DNA of 64,000 nt from Syngnathus acus (GCF_901709675.1 NC_051095.1:14831456-14895455), one strand, 5' to 3'. Shown: positions 37,820-63,115, numbered from the stretch's first letter. Program-made: numbers and translations. Notes: generated by a model not told the origin, from the sequence alone.

Positions 37820-38740
37820 ATGGACTCTCCATCAACGCAGACTCCTCCACCGTCGGCCTCCTTGGCTAAAGGAGGTCACCCCCTGCTTTCTACGGGACCC
37901 CTGAGCGCCATTCTAGGATCTCATGGAAAGCATTACCTCTGTGGCTCCATCGCAGCTTTCACCAACATCATGGTGACCTTCCCCATCCAAAAGGTTCTCT
38001 TCCGCCAGCAGCTGCACGGCGTGCTGGCGCTCGATGCGGTACGGCAGCTACAAAGGGAAGGACTTAGGAATCTTTACAGGGGGCTGCTTCCCCCGCTACT
38101 CCAGAAGAGCACCACCGTGGCCATCATGTTCGGCTTGTACGAGGACTTCTCCCGAGTTCTTCTGGAGCGGGCCGACGGCAGCGGCGTGCCGGAGCTGGTC
38201 ACGCGAAGCTTTGCCGCCGCATTGGCGGGAACAGCGGAGGCCTTCCTGGCCCCCTTTGAGCGTGTGCAGACGCTCCTTCAGGACCACCGGCACCACGGAC
38301 GCTTCAACAACACAGCCCACACCTTCAGGACACTTCTGACCGAGTACGGTGTCCGGGAGTGCTACCGCGGCCTGGTGCCCATATTGCTCCGCAACGGCCC
38401 GAGCAACGTGCTGTTCTTCGGCCTGCGAGGACCCATAAAGGAACAGCTCCCCGAAGCCACCAGCCGGGCCAGTCACCTCGTTAACGATTTTGTATGTGGG
38501 GGCGTTCTGGGGGCGGCGCTTGGCATCATGTTCTACCCGTTAAACGTCGTCAAGTCGCGGGCTCAGTCTCGGGTAGGCGGAGCCTTCCAGCCGTGCGGGC
38601 AGGTGCTGCTCACGGTGTGGCGGGAGCGTGGCGGGAGCGTTGCCATGCTCTTTCGAGGGGCCCACCTCAATTACCACCGTTCGCTCCTCTCCTGGGGTAT
38701 CATCAATGCCACCTACGAGCTGCTGCTGAAGCTCATATGA
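37820..38740 (+). CDS. slc25a51: SLC25A51-like mitochondrial NAD+ carrier
   Basis: A mitochondrial carrier family member; SLC25A51 (MCART1) and SLC25A52 import NAD+ across the inner membrane. One 306-codon exon with a GCACCATGG start context. The family's three repeats are seen. Repeat 1 is near 49-140 ([27 protein letters not shown]). Repeat 2 is near 145-235 ([21 protein letters not shown]). Repeat 3 is near 240-306 ([30 protein letters not shown]). As in SLC25A51, the usual PxDxxK signature is altered (PIQKV, PFERV, PLNVVK). It ends [23 protein letters not shown]. Human SLC25A51 lies near FRMPD1 on 9p13, as here. SLC25A53 is the closest alternative name. AATAAA occurs at 38801 and 39135. 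Confidence 0.9.
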   Translation: MDSPSTQTPPPSASLAKGGHPLLSTGPLSAILGSHGKHYLCGSIAAFTNIMVTFPIQKVLFRQQLHGVLALDAVRQLQREGLRNLYRGLLPPLLQKSTTVAIMFGLYEDFSRVLLERADGSGVPELVTRSFAAALAGTAEAFLAPFERVQTLLQDHRHHGRFNNTAHTFRTLLTEYGVRECYRGLVPILLRNGPSNVLFFGLRGPIKEQLPEATSRASHLVNDFVCGGVLGAALGIMFYPLNVVKSRAQSRVGGAFQPCGQVLLTVWRERGGSVAMLFRGAHLNYHRSLLSWGIINATYELLLKLI

Positions 38741-38800
38741 AAAAGAAAAAATGCGTGGCAGATCGAGTCAGGAGGAGGAGGAGGACGAGGAGGACATATG

Positions 38801-39140
38801 AATAAAGTGAAACGTGGCATCATCTGATGTTTCCAGAGAGATGACGCTGCACTTCCAGAGGCATGACTTTATCCACCTGTCACATGATTTCAACTGTATG
38901 CAAGGGTCCAATGGGGGTAAAAACAAGTCTTGCTTTTTCCTCTATGTTGAAAACTTCCAGCCCAGCACCTTTTTTGTTTACAGTATCAAGCTAAAGTGAT
39001 TTGAGGACTTTCAAGTGTTGTGCTTGCTGTGTGTGTTTTGTGGAATATTATTTTCGTTGGTTTGTGTTAGAACAAGCACTAATTTGTCCACATCAGCATC
39101 ACCGAATTCTCCCAGAGAATTGTCCGAAACGCGGAATAAA
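38801..39140 (+). terminator. Polyadenylation signals of the SLC25A51-like gene
   Basis: AATAAA at 38801-38806, only 60 bp past the stop, and again at 39135-39140. The second has T-rich sequence after it and is the likelier main site. Confidence 0.5.
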
Positions 39141-42100
39141 AGGATTGTCCCTTTAATTTATTTCACCTAATGCTTTATTTCAGCTACATGCAACTTGAAC
39201 GGGAGTAAGCCTAAAAAAAAAAAAACGTATGTCGTGACCATCTTGTCAGTACAATTAATTAGCATTTTCAAATCTCAGCAGCCGTACACAGACCCACAAT
39301 CCTGATGACTACGTGCCGCTGCTGTATTTGTATTTATTAGTAGGAAAGCATTTAATATAATGAGCTTCAAAACTGCCCCTTCTTTCTTTTTTTAATTTGT
39401 ATATTTGACACTGGCATTTATTTGGGCTCTGCACTCGCTTCGGAATATGTCCTTCCTTATGTCACGCTTGCTCTCCTCTGCTATCTGTAACATCTGTTGA
39501 CATAATGGGCTCACATTTCACACTCGAGTAGCCACAGCCAGTCAGCATGCAGCCGTCCGTCCGTCCCTGACCGCCTGGAGAGGCGCGCAGGCGGCGCTGT
39601 TTGGGTGCGCAGAACCATCAGGGCAGCAGAAGAAAATGTTCAGTGGCACAAAAAGCTCAAGCTGCCATGTAAATGGACCACTTGGCCTATTTCTGAACTT
39701 CTTTTCATTATCAACAGTCTACAAAGTGTTGCCTTTTATAAGGTTGGGCTTTATGAACATGAATGCTTTTCTTTCAAGCACAAACAGTTCAAGCCGTTCC
39801 TCACAACCAAATAAAATGTTGCAAGTTCATCTGAATGCTGTCATTTTTGTGGAATACATTGAGTCATCAGTTTATTTCTTGATTCCCATAAATGGCAACC
39901 ACAAAGAGTTTTCTCCTTGTGGGGTCAAATTGATGTCTCATTTATTTTTCAGCTTTTCTGTGGAACTAAAAAAAAACCCAAATAGCCTCAACATTGTCAT
40001 ATATTGTACTATTTAAAAAAAAAAAAAAAATCTGCACACTTAATATCATGGATCAAAAACCCTCTGGTAACAAATTCTGCACCTGATGATCCTTGACATA
40101 GCTGAACCAATATAATTAACCCTATCATTCACCAACATTTTGGTAAACCTTGTCCTTACGCAAATATGTACTCAGTCTAACGTACCCTAGGATACAATCG
40201 GACAGGTTTTCTTTTGTCTTTGCAGCAATAAGTCAAATTACTGTGAGAATGTGTTTTTGACATGTCTCGCATCCTTCACAGCAGACTTTCTAGATTACCG
40301 AATCAAGAAGTCAGACAGATAAAGATCAGATTAAGGACAATCTGACTTGGAACGGGGACTTTGGCTCAGGCTGGAGCTGCCGTGGTTACAAAGCCTCTCT
40401 GCTAAAGTGTTTCTTTTCATTGGGACAAAATTAAAAGCTCTGTGCTTGCCGGCTGTAAGGGTTCTCAATCCATGCGCTACCTAGTGAAAGAGAAAACGAG
40501 GTGAGCGGTAAACATTCCCTGACCACAATATTACTTGAACTACTAAAAAACACCCGTTAACCCCGACTAAGATAAAACAAAAATAAAAAACGTTTTTGCA
40601 CATGATTGCAATTCAAAACATGAAAGGTCAACGTATCATTTATTCCCAAACATATTTCTTGGTACATCTGCATAATTGTGGCTACAGAAACATGACTGCG
40701 GATGAAATGTACAACTTTGACCCAGAAAGAGAACAAACAATGAGGTGACACAGGCACTGGTTTTATGCTTGAGCCTGTTCGATGCAACAACAGCATGTTA
40801 TAAATTGTACGTCCAGATGTTGGCACGCAATCGGAGACTTCTCTCAAAGGTTGCTGGCTTTTAAAACATGAACTGTCACCTTACTGGTAAGATTACATCT
40901 TCACCAATTTTAGTCTTGCTTTTCCCCATTTGTATAAACATAAACAAGCAGACGCTGTTCTCTCTTTTCCCATCTGGTGGAAACAAGCAGATTAAGTTAA
41001 CACTGACAACTTAGATATCAGCATAAAGTCTTCGTATTGACAAATTCGAATGCCATGCAACTTTGCCGAAGGTTGCGGGTAAATATGCAGTACGTTTTCC
41101 AGAACTGAGACACAGGCCAAAAAAAAATCACCCATTTTTTTCAGACCAACATAATGTAGTGGTTGTTTTCAATGTTGGCACAACAAGACAAAAGGAATAC
41201 AGAGAGATGAGGAGTTTGCATAGCCATAAACTAAAGTAGTGAGATTAATAATAAGACATATAGAAAGTACATTTTGGACCTTGTTGTACAGCATTTGTCA
41301 CTTGTGTACCCAAAAAGGAAAGCATCGGGGAGACAGTTGTGGATACGTGTTTTAAGACTTTGGATCATTGCTACATCAAAACAGCGTCAACAGTCACTTT
41401 TCTGACTTGCCAAAATATTTCAACATACAGTAAATATGTTCCCTTGTTTTGCGCCATGGTCCTTATTCTCACATTTCCAGAAAATATATGCCGTCTGTCT
41501 TTATATATGTATATGCTGTCCTTTGGATGAAAACTACATTATAATACTGCATAATGTTTGAATGACGGGAGTGCTTCAAAGATGCTCAGTCAGGACAGAG
41601 GAAAGTGTAGAAAAACACCTAACACGAGGTTATGTGTCTTAGAAAAAGGTGCAATCTGTAACAGTCACAAGTACTTTCCCTGATGTGTAATGGTACGGTC
41701 TAATCCAAATGATTTGTCACCGTTATGTTGGGAAAAACCAAATCTCCAAAAAGGTGCAAAGTTGCACATATGAAAACAAATTGGTGGATTTTTGTGCATT
41801 TGTGATCACTCTTAGTAAAACGGACCGCTGTGTGTTATGGTCATTAAAAAAAGGGACAATTTACAGATTACACCTTGAGGAGTGAATGAATCAAAGTTGG
41901 TCTAATACTGTTTTAAATATACAGTAAACAGAAATCCAGTGACATCCATAGTTTCATATTTTTAACCACCAGAGACCTGAACAACACAGACCATGGTGCA
42001 AATACTGTAAAAAATAAATACATAAATACATTAATGGGCAATTCATTCTCACGTACGTACATACACAGGTTGTAATAAAATAAGAGAAATATCAGAGTTA

Positions 42101-42308
42101 TAAAACTCATATGTACAAATGCATAGTCCATACGCATCCACAAAGAGGCCAGGCAAAGTTCCCTCTCAATATTTGGGGTTTTGTGGGCTTTGTCTTTTCA
42201 TGTAGATATGTGTGGTGTGCATGTGCATGGCACTTACTGTACAAGAAGACAGGGTCTACACCTCTCGTACTTTGAATTTCAGTGTTAACAGTCTGGTGGG
42301 TCAGAAGG
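39141..42308 (-). other. Spacer and probable FRMPD1 3' UTR
   Basis: Noncoding, with no mobile element recognised. A short CpG-rich patch (39553-39612, CCGTCCGTCCGTCC and GGCGCGCAGGCGGCGC) stands out from AT-rich surroundings. A minus-strand AATAAA (TTTATT on plus) at 40639-40644 could end FRMPD1, giving a 3' UTR of about 1.7 kb. Confidence 0.4.
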
Positions 42309-53746
<11,438 letters not shown>

Positions 53747-55886
53747 TTATCTAAAGAGACACAGACAGACACAGGGTTCATTTCAGACACAGAACCAACA
53801 GAAGCATATCAAAGGAAATAGCTTTGTATGAAAAATCACAGAACAAATCCATCTCCGTCGTAACAATCTGATCCTCTTTGATTTTGTAAGATGTTTGTCG
53901 TGTCATCCTTGTGAGTAATCAGAAAAGCAACCAGTCAGGAGTGGAAAACAGAATGCAGGAGATGAGAGACAGGAGAGAGCAGAGTGTCACCAGCCAGAAC
54001 GCATCCCTGACCCGATTCAATACAATAATGAAAAAACAGCTGCACTGTTGGACAATAACATCTCACAAACATACTTCAATCTACACATTAAAAAAGATTC
54101 TGCAGTCCTGCACTTCTTGTTTTGCTGTTCTGTCAGGATATAATGAAGCACAGAGGCCTCGGTGAAACCACGAGACAGCAAAAGCACAATGGCGTTATAA
54201 TCTTAATTTGCAAAGGAATTCCCATATCTTTGTGTTGTTTTGTGCACACTCATCTAAAAATATGCTTTATGAAATACACACACACAGTTTTACGTGTGCG
54301 CTTGTTGTGTTAGAAGAATGGTTGGCATTTATAGCACATGAATGCATAGCAAAATGAAACCTCATTGTGGTTTTGAAAATCTGAAACTGATTTTGTGCTT
54401 TTCTTTTACATCTTCAGCCAAATATTTGCTTTGTTTGAAAAGTACTTTTGCTCTCTGTGTTTTTGTTTTTCTCAAATATAATTGCCCTGTCATGTACTAA
54501 CTAAGCTTTTCGTACTGGAACGAATTAGATCAAGTATTGGACACCAAGAAGATGAGAAAGCAGCGGGGAACATTTTGTTTGTCACAATTTTGAGGGGTTT
54601 TGTTTTTTCGAAACATTTTTGTTGAAAATCATTTTAAATACGCCTGCCTGCCTAGCAAATTGCAATGTCCCTACATGTCAGTATAACGTAGTGATGCCCA
54701 ACCACTGCGGAAATCAGATCAATAACTTCCAACTCGCTACCTAAAAAAAAAAAAAAAGAAATAGTGAAACAGCATATTGACATTTTATATATTTTTTAAC
54801 ATGGCACAATTGTCAAGGAAAATGCAAATTGCCTTGGCCTGTTTAATAAAATATTGTTTATTTCTTATATAATAGTGTAATATTTGATTGTATGATCAAA
54901 ATATTGCTTTTGTGCCATTTTGGCTCTCTAGGCCAAGAAACGACAATAACCTCATTATCAAAAACGTCTATTTTCTTTTAATATGACAGTACACACCACA
55001 TATTGGCACCACAATAATGGTCGCTTAAAAAGCTGCAATACAGCAGGGCCACCAACAATGAATCCGACGACAGTAAATATTTTCCTCATTAATTTCCGAG
55101 ACGATGTGCAGGACAGCATTTCTGATTGGGTTTAACAAACAGTCCAGGTTTCATCTTCATCTCAGTCGCTGCTTGTGTGCCAGTGATGACGAGCCTGCTG
55201 CAGTCATACTATATAGCATGCCGCGTAGATTTGACCTTTAAGAGGATTAGAGGCCTTCGATCTGCACGGGGCCAACATTGGTGAGGGTGTCACTTTAGCA
55301 CCTCCCGCTGATCCGCACTGAGGCCGATTGGCGAGGATGAAGAAGGATGAATGGAGCAACATCGCTGACAGCTGCGCCCAAGGAGATGGCCATGATTATT
55401 GACGCACCGCCGAAGAACAGGGACTGACAAAACACTCCCTCTCTCTCTCTGTTGTTAGCTCTTTTCAGTGTATGTTAGGGCAAGCAGTTTCTGAGAGGAT
55501 TTCATTTTCACTCTTTCTCCATTTCTCACCCATACAGTCCTACTCTTGCCAGGTCAGGTAACCATCTCCAATGACTGAGAGCTGCAGCATCCAAGCACTT
55601 TTATATATCCATCCTTAAGAAATCACACCATTGGTTTACAAACATTTTTTTTAATGTAACATTAGATTTTCTATGACTCTATTATGCTTGTGAAAGGGTT
55701 GGCCATAGCCGTAGATTTATGCAGAGTCAAGAAAAGAAATGGCATACACGTAGGATGAGCTTTCCAACACATGCTGACACAAGAATCGACGTGTATTCTG
55801 TCAGGCTAATAATCAACACCAGACATTGTCAGGGTCTCAACATAGTGCCCCTCCATAACTTGGAAGTGGGAGATGGTGTGACTCAC

Positions 55887-56037
55887 CGTGATGAAGTTTG
55901 CCTCTTTAGGACTCCACAACACAAACAGCCGCTCGCCCTCTGAGACATCAGCTCGACAGCCCCTCCAAGACTGGCTGAAAGGAGCTGGAGGGGGACCCTT
56001 GTGGTCATCGGAGCTGGTCCCAGTCTGGTGTAGCCAC
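55887..56037 (-). other. frmpd1: Probable 5' UTR exon of FRMPD1
   Basis: A 151-nt segment with a CGTCACAG acceptor and CACG/GTGAGT donor. It is placed between the coding exon at 53750 and the GC-rich candidate first exon near 62.2 kb. Joined to the next exon it contains an ATG at 56008 that opens 41 codons and stops at TAA directly before the main ATG. Another frame of the same exon is open throughout. Not confirmed by transcripts. Confidence 0.5.
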
Positions 56038-59000
56038 CTGTGACGAGAAGATTAGAAATCTATCAGCAAGACCCGTCAAACTCAATAAACAATGTCCACT
56101 CCAGAAGTTGATGTTTTGAGTGAGGATCTTGTAATCAAATCTGATAAACACCTTTGAGTGTAAAAAAACAAAAAACAAAATTACATTCCAATGTTTCAGA
56201 AGATATTTTCAGGGTAAATCTTGAAAGTATGTCAAGCAAAGCAGATGTGAAACCAAACCAGCTATGTGAATGCGGTTTTCCAAGAGGCCCCTCCTCTGGT
56301 CCCCAAGGCTCTCTCGTTTTTTTCCCTCTCTCACACTCGCTCCACCATGATGCACATGGCGATGTGGCAACGAGGCGCTCCATCCAGACATCCTCTGGTT
56401 GTCTGGATTAAAATTTCATAGCGCCCGGTTGGGTTAACGGTTTGACTGGACATTCTCTAAAGAGGACAGCCAAGTGTGGTGCACACAGAAAGGCTGCCAA
56501 ACAGAGCGAAATCTTGGCCACTCTTAAAAGCGCTTTCATCGTAAGCATCAGGGGCGGATATGGCTGCAACCTAAAGCCAGCTTGGGGAGAAAATAAACAT
56601 TTGGGGAATGCTTTGTCGTTGGCTGCGGTGTCAAGTGAGACAACGCATAACCACACATCAAAACCGACTAAAATTACACTTAAGCGTTGACTTGCTTGAT
56701 GTAAACTGCTTCTGTTGGACTTCATCTTGCAGCTCCTCGTCCCATATACTGAGCTCTTTCAGGGGGCCCGCGTGTCCCAGTGAGAGAGCAGCACAGGACC
56801 AAGACAGTCTGCAGTGGACATGAATAATGCATGGCGCTAATGCAGCTAGCACGGCCGCCGACCGCTTTCTTCTACTCGAGACCATCGCCAAAGCAGGCAA
56901 CAAGCGCAGAAAACTAGAGGGGACACTGGAAAAGACAGATGGGGGTTGCAGAGGTGAGACGGGGAAATGGGAGGCGGCTTTAAAGGGGGCTGAGAAAAGG
57001 GGACTGGGATAGTGGAAGAGCGGGTCCAAGCAAAGAAAAGAGAGAATGGACAGGATATTGGAGGGGGTGCGGAGGGAGGGAGGGAGGATTTGAAAGAGGC
57101 CGAAGAGGGCAGCGTCAAAGAAATGCAGGCTGAAGTGGATGAATAGAAAGAACAAAAGTAACTACAGTGCGTTGCGAGGGAGTTTGTTCATAAGGAGGAG
57201 TTGAGAATGTTGATGAGTGCAGCATTCCTTAGGGCAAACACGGCATATGGCATGACACAGATGTATTGTGTTCTTGTTGAATTAACCACAAAAAAAAAAA
57301 ACTCCTGTATTGTTGTTATAACCTCCACCAAGAAATTTGTAGCTACCAGCTGCTGTTTAAGTTAGTTTGTGGTACAGCGGTGCCTTGAGAGTCAAGTCTA
57401 ATTTGTTCAGTCACAAATTTCTGAAATGGGTTTTTATATTAGGAATATAGGGCACTATAATATTGTACTTTTTAAGAAAACTTCATTCACCATGGTGCAG
57501 TATAATACAGTCACAAACAAAGACGTCACCACTACTTTCAGTGAGTGACCAAACAGCAATAATATTAGATGGTTTTCCCAGAGGATAAAGAATATATGTC
57601 TATGTGCTATTGTCGATTCGGGGTGGAGATCATGTAAAGTTATTTTAAAAACATATTTGTTAAATGTGTGTCACCACCATTCCATCCATCTATTTTTTTT
57701 ATACTTATGACTGGGGTCATGCGTAAGATGGGCACAACCTGGACTAACTTTTAAGTAACTTTTCCTAACAATAAATTTGCACACAAACTCTTTGTTATCC
57801 AACATTTATCGAGAGACCATTTTAACTTGTGTGCCATTCATTTAAATTGAATCATTAAGTACATGTTTTTTTATTTTCTTACATTTACGCATAGTGTTAT
57901 TTTGAGGAGGTATTTGCGTGGCTTTGAGAATCAGGGGTATAAAAAACAGACATAGGGTTTGGTTAGTCCTTGTTTTTTGTTTATGGTCAATTAGAACACT
58001 ATAAAGTCTACAAATGACAACATTTCTGACTCCCCAACCGTTTTGAATGCAGCATGATGGTGAAGGTGTGGCAATTTTGTGGTGATCCAAATCAGGATTG
58101 TTTGGCCTTGGCAGAAATTTGCAAACTACTGAATGCAGCCTCGCATTCCATGTCGCTTTATTTGTATTCTTCCCCTGTGCTTGCTTTAAAAGCAGACATA
58201 TCCCCACTAACTTCTCAGAGTTTATCCGATCCAAGACATAAATCAATGAGCAAAAGCTTATGGGATTCTGATAGTCTACTACTGCCATATCCTAAAATTG
58301 CCATGCAGCTGCTCACTCTCCCCTCCAGTCTTCATAATGTGTTTGAGGTTATGAGGGCTGTCTCAATCCCTGTGTTGCAACGTCTGCGTCTCATTCTTTC
58401 AAGACAATCCCCCACTCGCTGCCCATTTTCTCTCACAAAGTCTCTCTGTCTGACAAAACAGTCTGTTGTTCAGTCCTGTGGTTTGCTACGAGCACACATG
58501 CAATTCATAGACGGTCCGCTTTCTCCTGCTTGTGAATAACAAAGTTGAATTATTCAGTCAGCTGGCTGCACACACTGCTCTTACAAACACACTTGCGTGC
58601 ACAATACTCACAAGCGCTCATATGATGAGCGAGAGAAAAAGAGTCTCTTTGGCTGACTAAATTGCAGCTTTATTTTGGAAAGGCAGCTATTGACATCTTG
58701 TCCCTAATCTGTCCCCCACACACACCGACACATGAGCTGCCCTCCAGCTGAACACAGTAGAAGCAGAGCAGGATTCAGCAGTTTACAGCACTTTACACTT
58801 CATGCACTCACAAACACAACAGGCTTGGCAGCCAAAAAAATTATTTGGATGGAACAAAAGCTTGCTGCTGTTTTCCGTCATTCATTTGGGTTCATATTTT
58901 AAAGTGAATGAAAACATCTCCACCTTGAGTGCCTCAGAAACCACTTGAAGAATTTTTAAGGACTCTTGCTCGGTGCCACTTATTGGAACAAACTATAACC

Positions 59001-62000
59001 ACTTTGATGGTTTGCAGCTGATCTTTGCAAAAATGCCCGTATTATTCTTAGCACCATTTTGTCACAGGATTAGTGTAATGTTTGGTTCGATTAAGTGGGA
59101 TTACGATATGATTCAATAAGATATAGGTCCAACTGGTTTTGATGCTTTTGAATCATTTCAGATTTTTTTTTAAGATATTTATTTAATTTACAAACATGAA
59201 TTGGGTCAACTGACAGAGGGAAATAGGTTCTACAATATTATGCTACACCTCTGAGCAGATTGAGATTGAATGCCTTGCTCAATGGCAGGTTAGGGAGCAT
59301 TATAACACCTCCAGCCCACCTCACCCCCCGAGTTTGCCTGAAGCAGCTTTTGAACCTGTGACTGTCTAGTCAGGAAGCGAAGAGCTACTGCTGCCCCCAT
59401 GGACAGGAAACATGTAATCCTGAGCTGGATGATCCTATGCGGGCCTTCCACTGGTTTTCCAGAAAACATCACATCTGTTGTTCTTCATGCAGCCGCTCAA
59501 GCTCATTCCATTAGCCTTATGAAGCCTGGACTCAGCGTGCACAACTCATTTCATTTCCCCTTTCATCAGCGACTTGGCGGGGCTCGCACTCCCTAGTGCA
59601 CTATGAAATAATGAACCTTTTGAAGATTAATAGAGCAACGTGTTGTGCTACACGTCGCTATCGATGGTTTCCAGAGAGGAACATCTTGATCTCCGAGGAA
59701 GTCTCGCTGGATGTGAAAGCGTGATATACTGTCGCTGTCTGAGACTCGCCTCAATAACGGCATATCAAAAGAGTTATCTTAGAATACGATCATTCCAATA
59801 GGCCTGCAGCTTTGAGGCAAAATAAACAAATACAATGGTTATATTCCTACATAGTACATAGTCCATCACTAACAACCTACTAAAGTCATAATTAAATCAT
59901 ATCGTATTTCAAAATACTTCCTGGTCCAAAATATAAAACACTCAAAAGAAAACGTGATGCGAGCGTGCCACTTGCGAAATGTCATATCGTATCCCGTAAA
60001 TGCATTTTTAAAAGTATTCATATAAAGTATTCATATTAAGTATTCGTATTGAGATGAAAAAGGAGGTCTCTGAACAGAACGTCTTCGCTGTTCCATTCTC
60101 ATAACCTTTTGTACGATATGTTCCTAAACAGAGTTGGCCTACATTGTGGCACTGCTGCCAGTCAACTGTGCCATCACCATGGAGCTGTCACATCAATGAG
60201 GTCATGCCTCCCTTTCCTCTGCAACATAGTGTACGGTCTGTATTGATTTTATTTTATTTTTTTACCCTACCTCTCCTCCTATACAGTCATCATCCATCCA
60301 AGTATCGTCATGGATGCTAAGTATAAAACAGTCGGGACTACTACACGGCAAATGTAATGCCTGCTTCCACTCCGCTGACAAACCCCTCAATACAATTTTG
60401 GAGTACGTGTGACATTTTCTTTTTCTATTTATCTTGTTTATACCAAAGGTGTTGCTTTGTGTCATGCTGGAAAAAGAAGAGCCTTCCCAAGGAGAGAAAA
60501 CAAAGAAAATATTGTGGTAAGATGAACATTTCAAATCGAAGAACTAAACCGTTACTGATTCAGTAAGAGTTTTGTTCATACAGTGCTGCTGCTTTGTGTG
60601 TTTAAAAGTACCAAATGTTGTTTGTTGATAATTAACATCCACACTAATTTCCATTAGCCCATCAATGTTTGTTGAACGATAGAAGCGTTCTGTAAAAACA
60701 TTTTAGTGCTTCAATATAAAATTGTTGATTGAGTTTTCTTTCCGTTTTTGTGTGTGTGTGTGTGAGTTTTACAGTAAACTTAAACTAGGAGCGACAAAAA
60801 CAACAAAGCAAGAGGCGCTAAGGAATACCGATATATTAAAAAGTGTCTTTTAATAAGTTTAAATGCTTTCAAATGATAGGAGAGGGGTGAAACTCTATTT
60901 AAACAAATATAGTGTATATACGTATGATGATATACGTACAACAATATCCACATACTACAGTACTATATGCAGCAGATTGACAAATATAAACTATTGATGA
61001 ATAACATCCTACAGTAACAAGAGGACTCGAGTAAGTGATCGCTTGACCGAAAGATCAGTTGGCCTAGAAGACCAACCCAGCAACAGCCCGGGAGACATGC
61101 AGAGTAGAGGAAGAGCATGGTAGACCAGGCTGACTGCACTAAGTGGGACAGTGGAGCGAGCAGTCAGCCAGGCAAGAATGCAGGGCAGGCATCAAGACTT
61201 TCCTCATGTGCAAGCTCTGCTGCTTGTGTATCTCCTCTGGCAGCATGAGCTCAGAGCATGCACGTCCCATCACATGGAATAACATATACTACATCCCTGA
61301 GTCACTACACGTTGCCTGCAGCCAGGCCAGAGCACGCACCTAAGACAAAAAGAATATCCACCTTTTTCACACATCGCAGGAGTATGGGTGTGAAAATTTC
61401 AGGGATGGCCATAGCCACTTCCAGCCACCCCTTGGTGACGCCCCTGGCAACAACAGCAATAGCCAGATGCTTTAGCCAGTTGCAATACTGCTGTCAGTGT
61501 CTGTCCTGGTCTAGTTGTCTTGTCATCTATGCTTGGCCTGGCACTGAAGAAGAAGAAGCAGACGAAGAAGAAGTCGGCTGCTTCTGGCAATATGACATGA
61601 AGACAGTGAAAGAAAAAAAAAGACTGTCCCAAGGCAGTCGCCTACGCCCATTCATAATATGTGCTTTACTAGCTACACTTCTTGGATCATCATAAATGAC
61701 AGGAGTCGACTGATCTTGGACTGTGCATTCAGCATGGGAGCTTCCATGCTCAATGCCTTAGCTATAATTATTTAAAACGCCTATCTGTGAATAAACGTGG
61801 TCACACACTGCTGCTTAATGCCTCCAGAAAAGCATCCATCCTTCCCCTATGGTCAAATTGCGATTCAGCAGCCAGTCAAATCAAGAGACGAAACAAAGGA
61901 AAAAGGTCAATCTTCTGTTGGATCCAAACAATTTATAATCTTAATCGGATTTAAATATCCATCGCCGCACTCGGATGGGACTCAGACGGGTGCTGACCGT

Positions 62001-62136
62001 GGTCTGCGTGGACCGCCGTCAATTGAATTATTCATTCGGTTGAGAAATCTCAAGCGGAGAAGACTGGAATGGACGCAAGGTGCGAGGAAAGAGGCGAGCG
62101 ATCAGGCGTCTCGGTGCGTGGATATTGTTCACTCAC
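56038..62136 (-). other. Long first intron of FRMPD1
   Basis: Mostly unremarkable AT-rich sequence with short open frames. Two pieces look like fish interspersed repeats: 57318-57350 (AACCTCCACCAAGAAATTTG) with 58055-58130 (GGTGAAGGTGTGGCAATTTT, TTGGCCTTGGCAGAAATTTG), and 59235-59400 (CCTTGCTCAATGGCAGG to GCTACTGCTGCCCC). A GGGA tract lies at 57068-57090 and a TG run near 60748-60764. No supported coding exon. Confidence 0.4.
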
Positions 62137-62350
62137 CTCGTGCTTTTCAAGAGGAGGCACACGGACCGGGTGTCTATGCGATGTGATGCGGAGAAAGGGA
62201 AGACAAACAGCGATTGTCTCTCTCCCGAAAAAATCCGCGGCGTGATTCCCAGACCGGATGAGGATGATGATGGGGTGGTGGTGGAGGGGTGGTGTCTATG
62301 TGCTGGATGCTGTCATCGTGCCGGGACTGCTTCTCGATTTTAATCCGAGG
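62137..62350 (-). promoter_or_regulatory. frmpd1: Candidate first exon and promoter of FRMPD1
   Basis: CpG-bearing sequence ending AAAGCACGAG before a GTGAGTGAAC donor (62136 downward), with more GC-rich sequence up to about 62470. It faces TOMM5, about 1.1 kb away. The right edge and start site are not known. Confidence 0.45.
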
Positions 62351-62810
62351 CCCTGAGCTCAGAAATAGACCCACCCACCCTCTCTTTCAGATACGCCCCC
62401 CTCCCCGCCCCGCAACTCCACTGTCGTCTGCCCAATGGACCCCCGGCCCCTCCCTTTGCAAGGTCACACAGTGACATACAACATCGCCATCATTGGAGTA
62501 CGTCACACACAACACACTTGATGTCTCACTGGGTTTCTCGGAATGTGTGTTGTTAATTTTCCATTTTTCAAAATTTGGTTTCACCGTGTGAATGGGTGTC
62601 TCTATTTTTCACTATACATATCCCCCCAAAATAATCTGTTGATAGGAGATAAGAGTGGCATCCCAGAGATGTTATTATAACATGCGTGCTATCTAAATGG
62701 CTCATCGCAGGACTATACCATCAAACAAGAGCTCCGAATCTTTTAGACGCCACATTTCTTGACTGGGCTACACAATTCCACAACATTTGCATAAAACTAC
62801 ATTATAATAA

Positions 62811-63115
62811 CATTGCCCGCGACCCCCGTGGGGACAATTGGTACAGATAATGGATGGATGGAAGTAATCGGATATATTTTTGGACCAGCTGCCGCATTTC
62901 TTTGTGTCAAACCAAAATAGCTAATTTTGAATTCATGTAGGGGTTTATTTACCTCTACAGCCTCCTAGTGTGACCTCGTTGCTATGCTCAGTCCCCATAA
63001 TAACAATCATGAATACCATTATTAATATTATTATTATTATTGTTATAATTAATTAATCTTCAGAATCGCTTATCCTCGCGAGGATCACAGGCATGTCGGA
63101 GCCTATCTCAGCCTA
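62811..63115. mobile_element. L2-like repeat pieces
   Basis: 62811-62870 reads TTGCCCGCGACCCCCGTGGG and ends ATGGATGGATGG. 63060-63112 reads CGCTTATCCTCGCGAGGATC and GGAGCCTATCTCAGCC, the same family in the opposite orientation. A (TTA)n tract lies between. This matches the fish tail repeat seen in degenerate form at 17765-17876. Confidence 0.55.

Noticed and set aside
56658-57155. 165-codon minus-strand open frame as a whole
   Set aside because: The first half is low-complexity reverse of a purine-rich tract; only the end part is worth a look and is listed as a weak finding.
58054-58539. 161-codon open frame in the FRMPD1 first intron
   Set aside because: Starts in a fish interspersed repeat and shows no recognisable domain.
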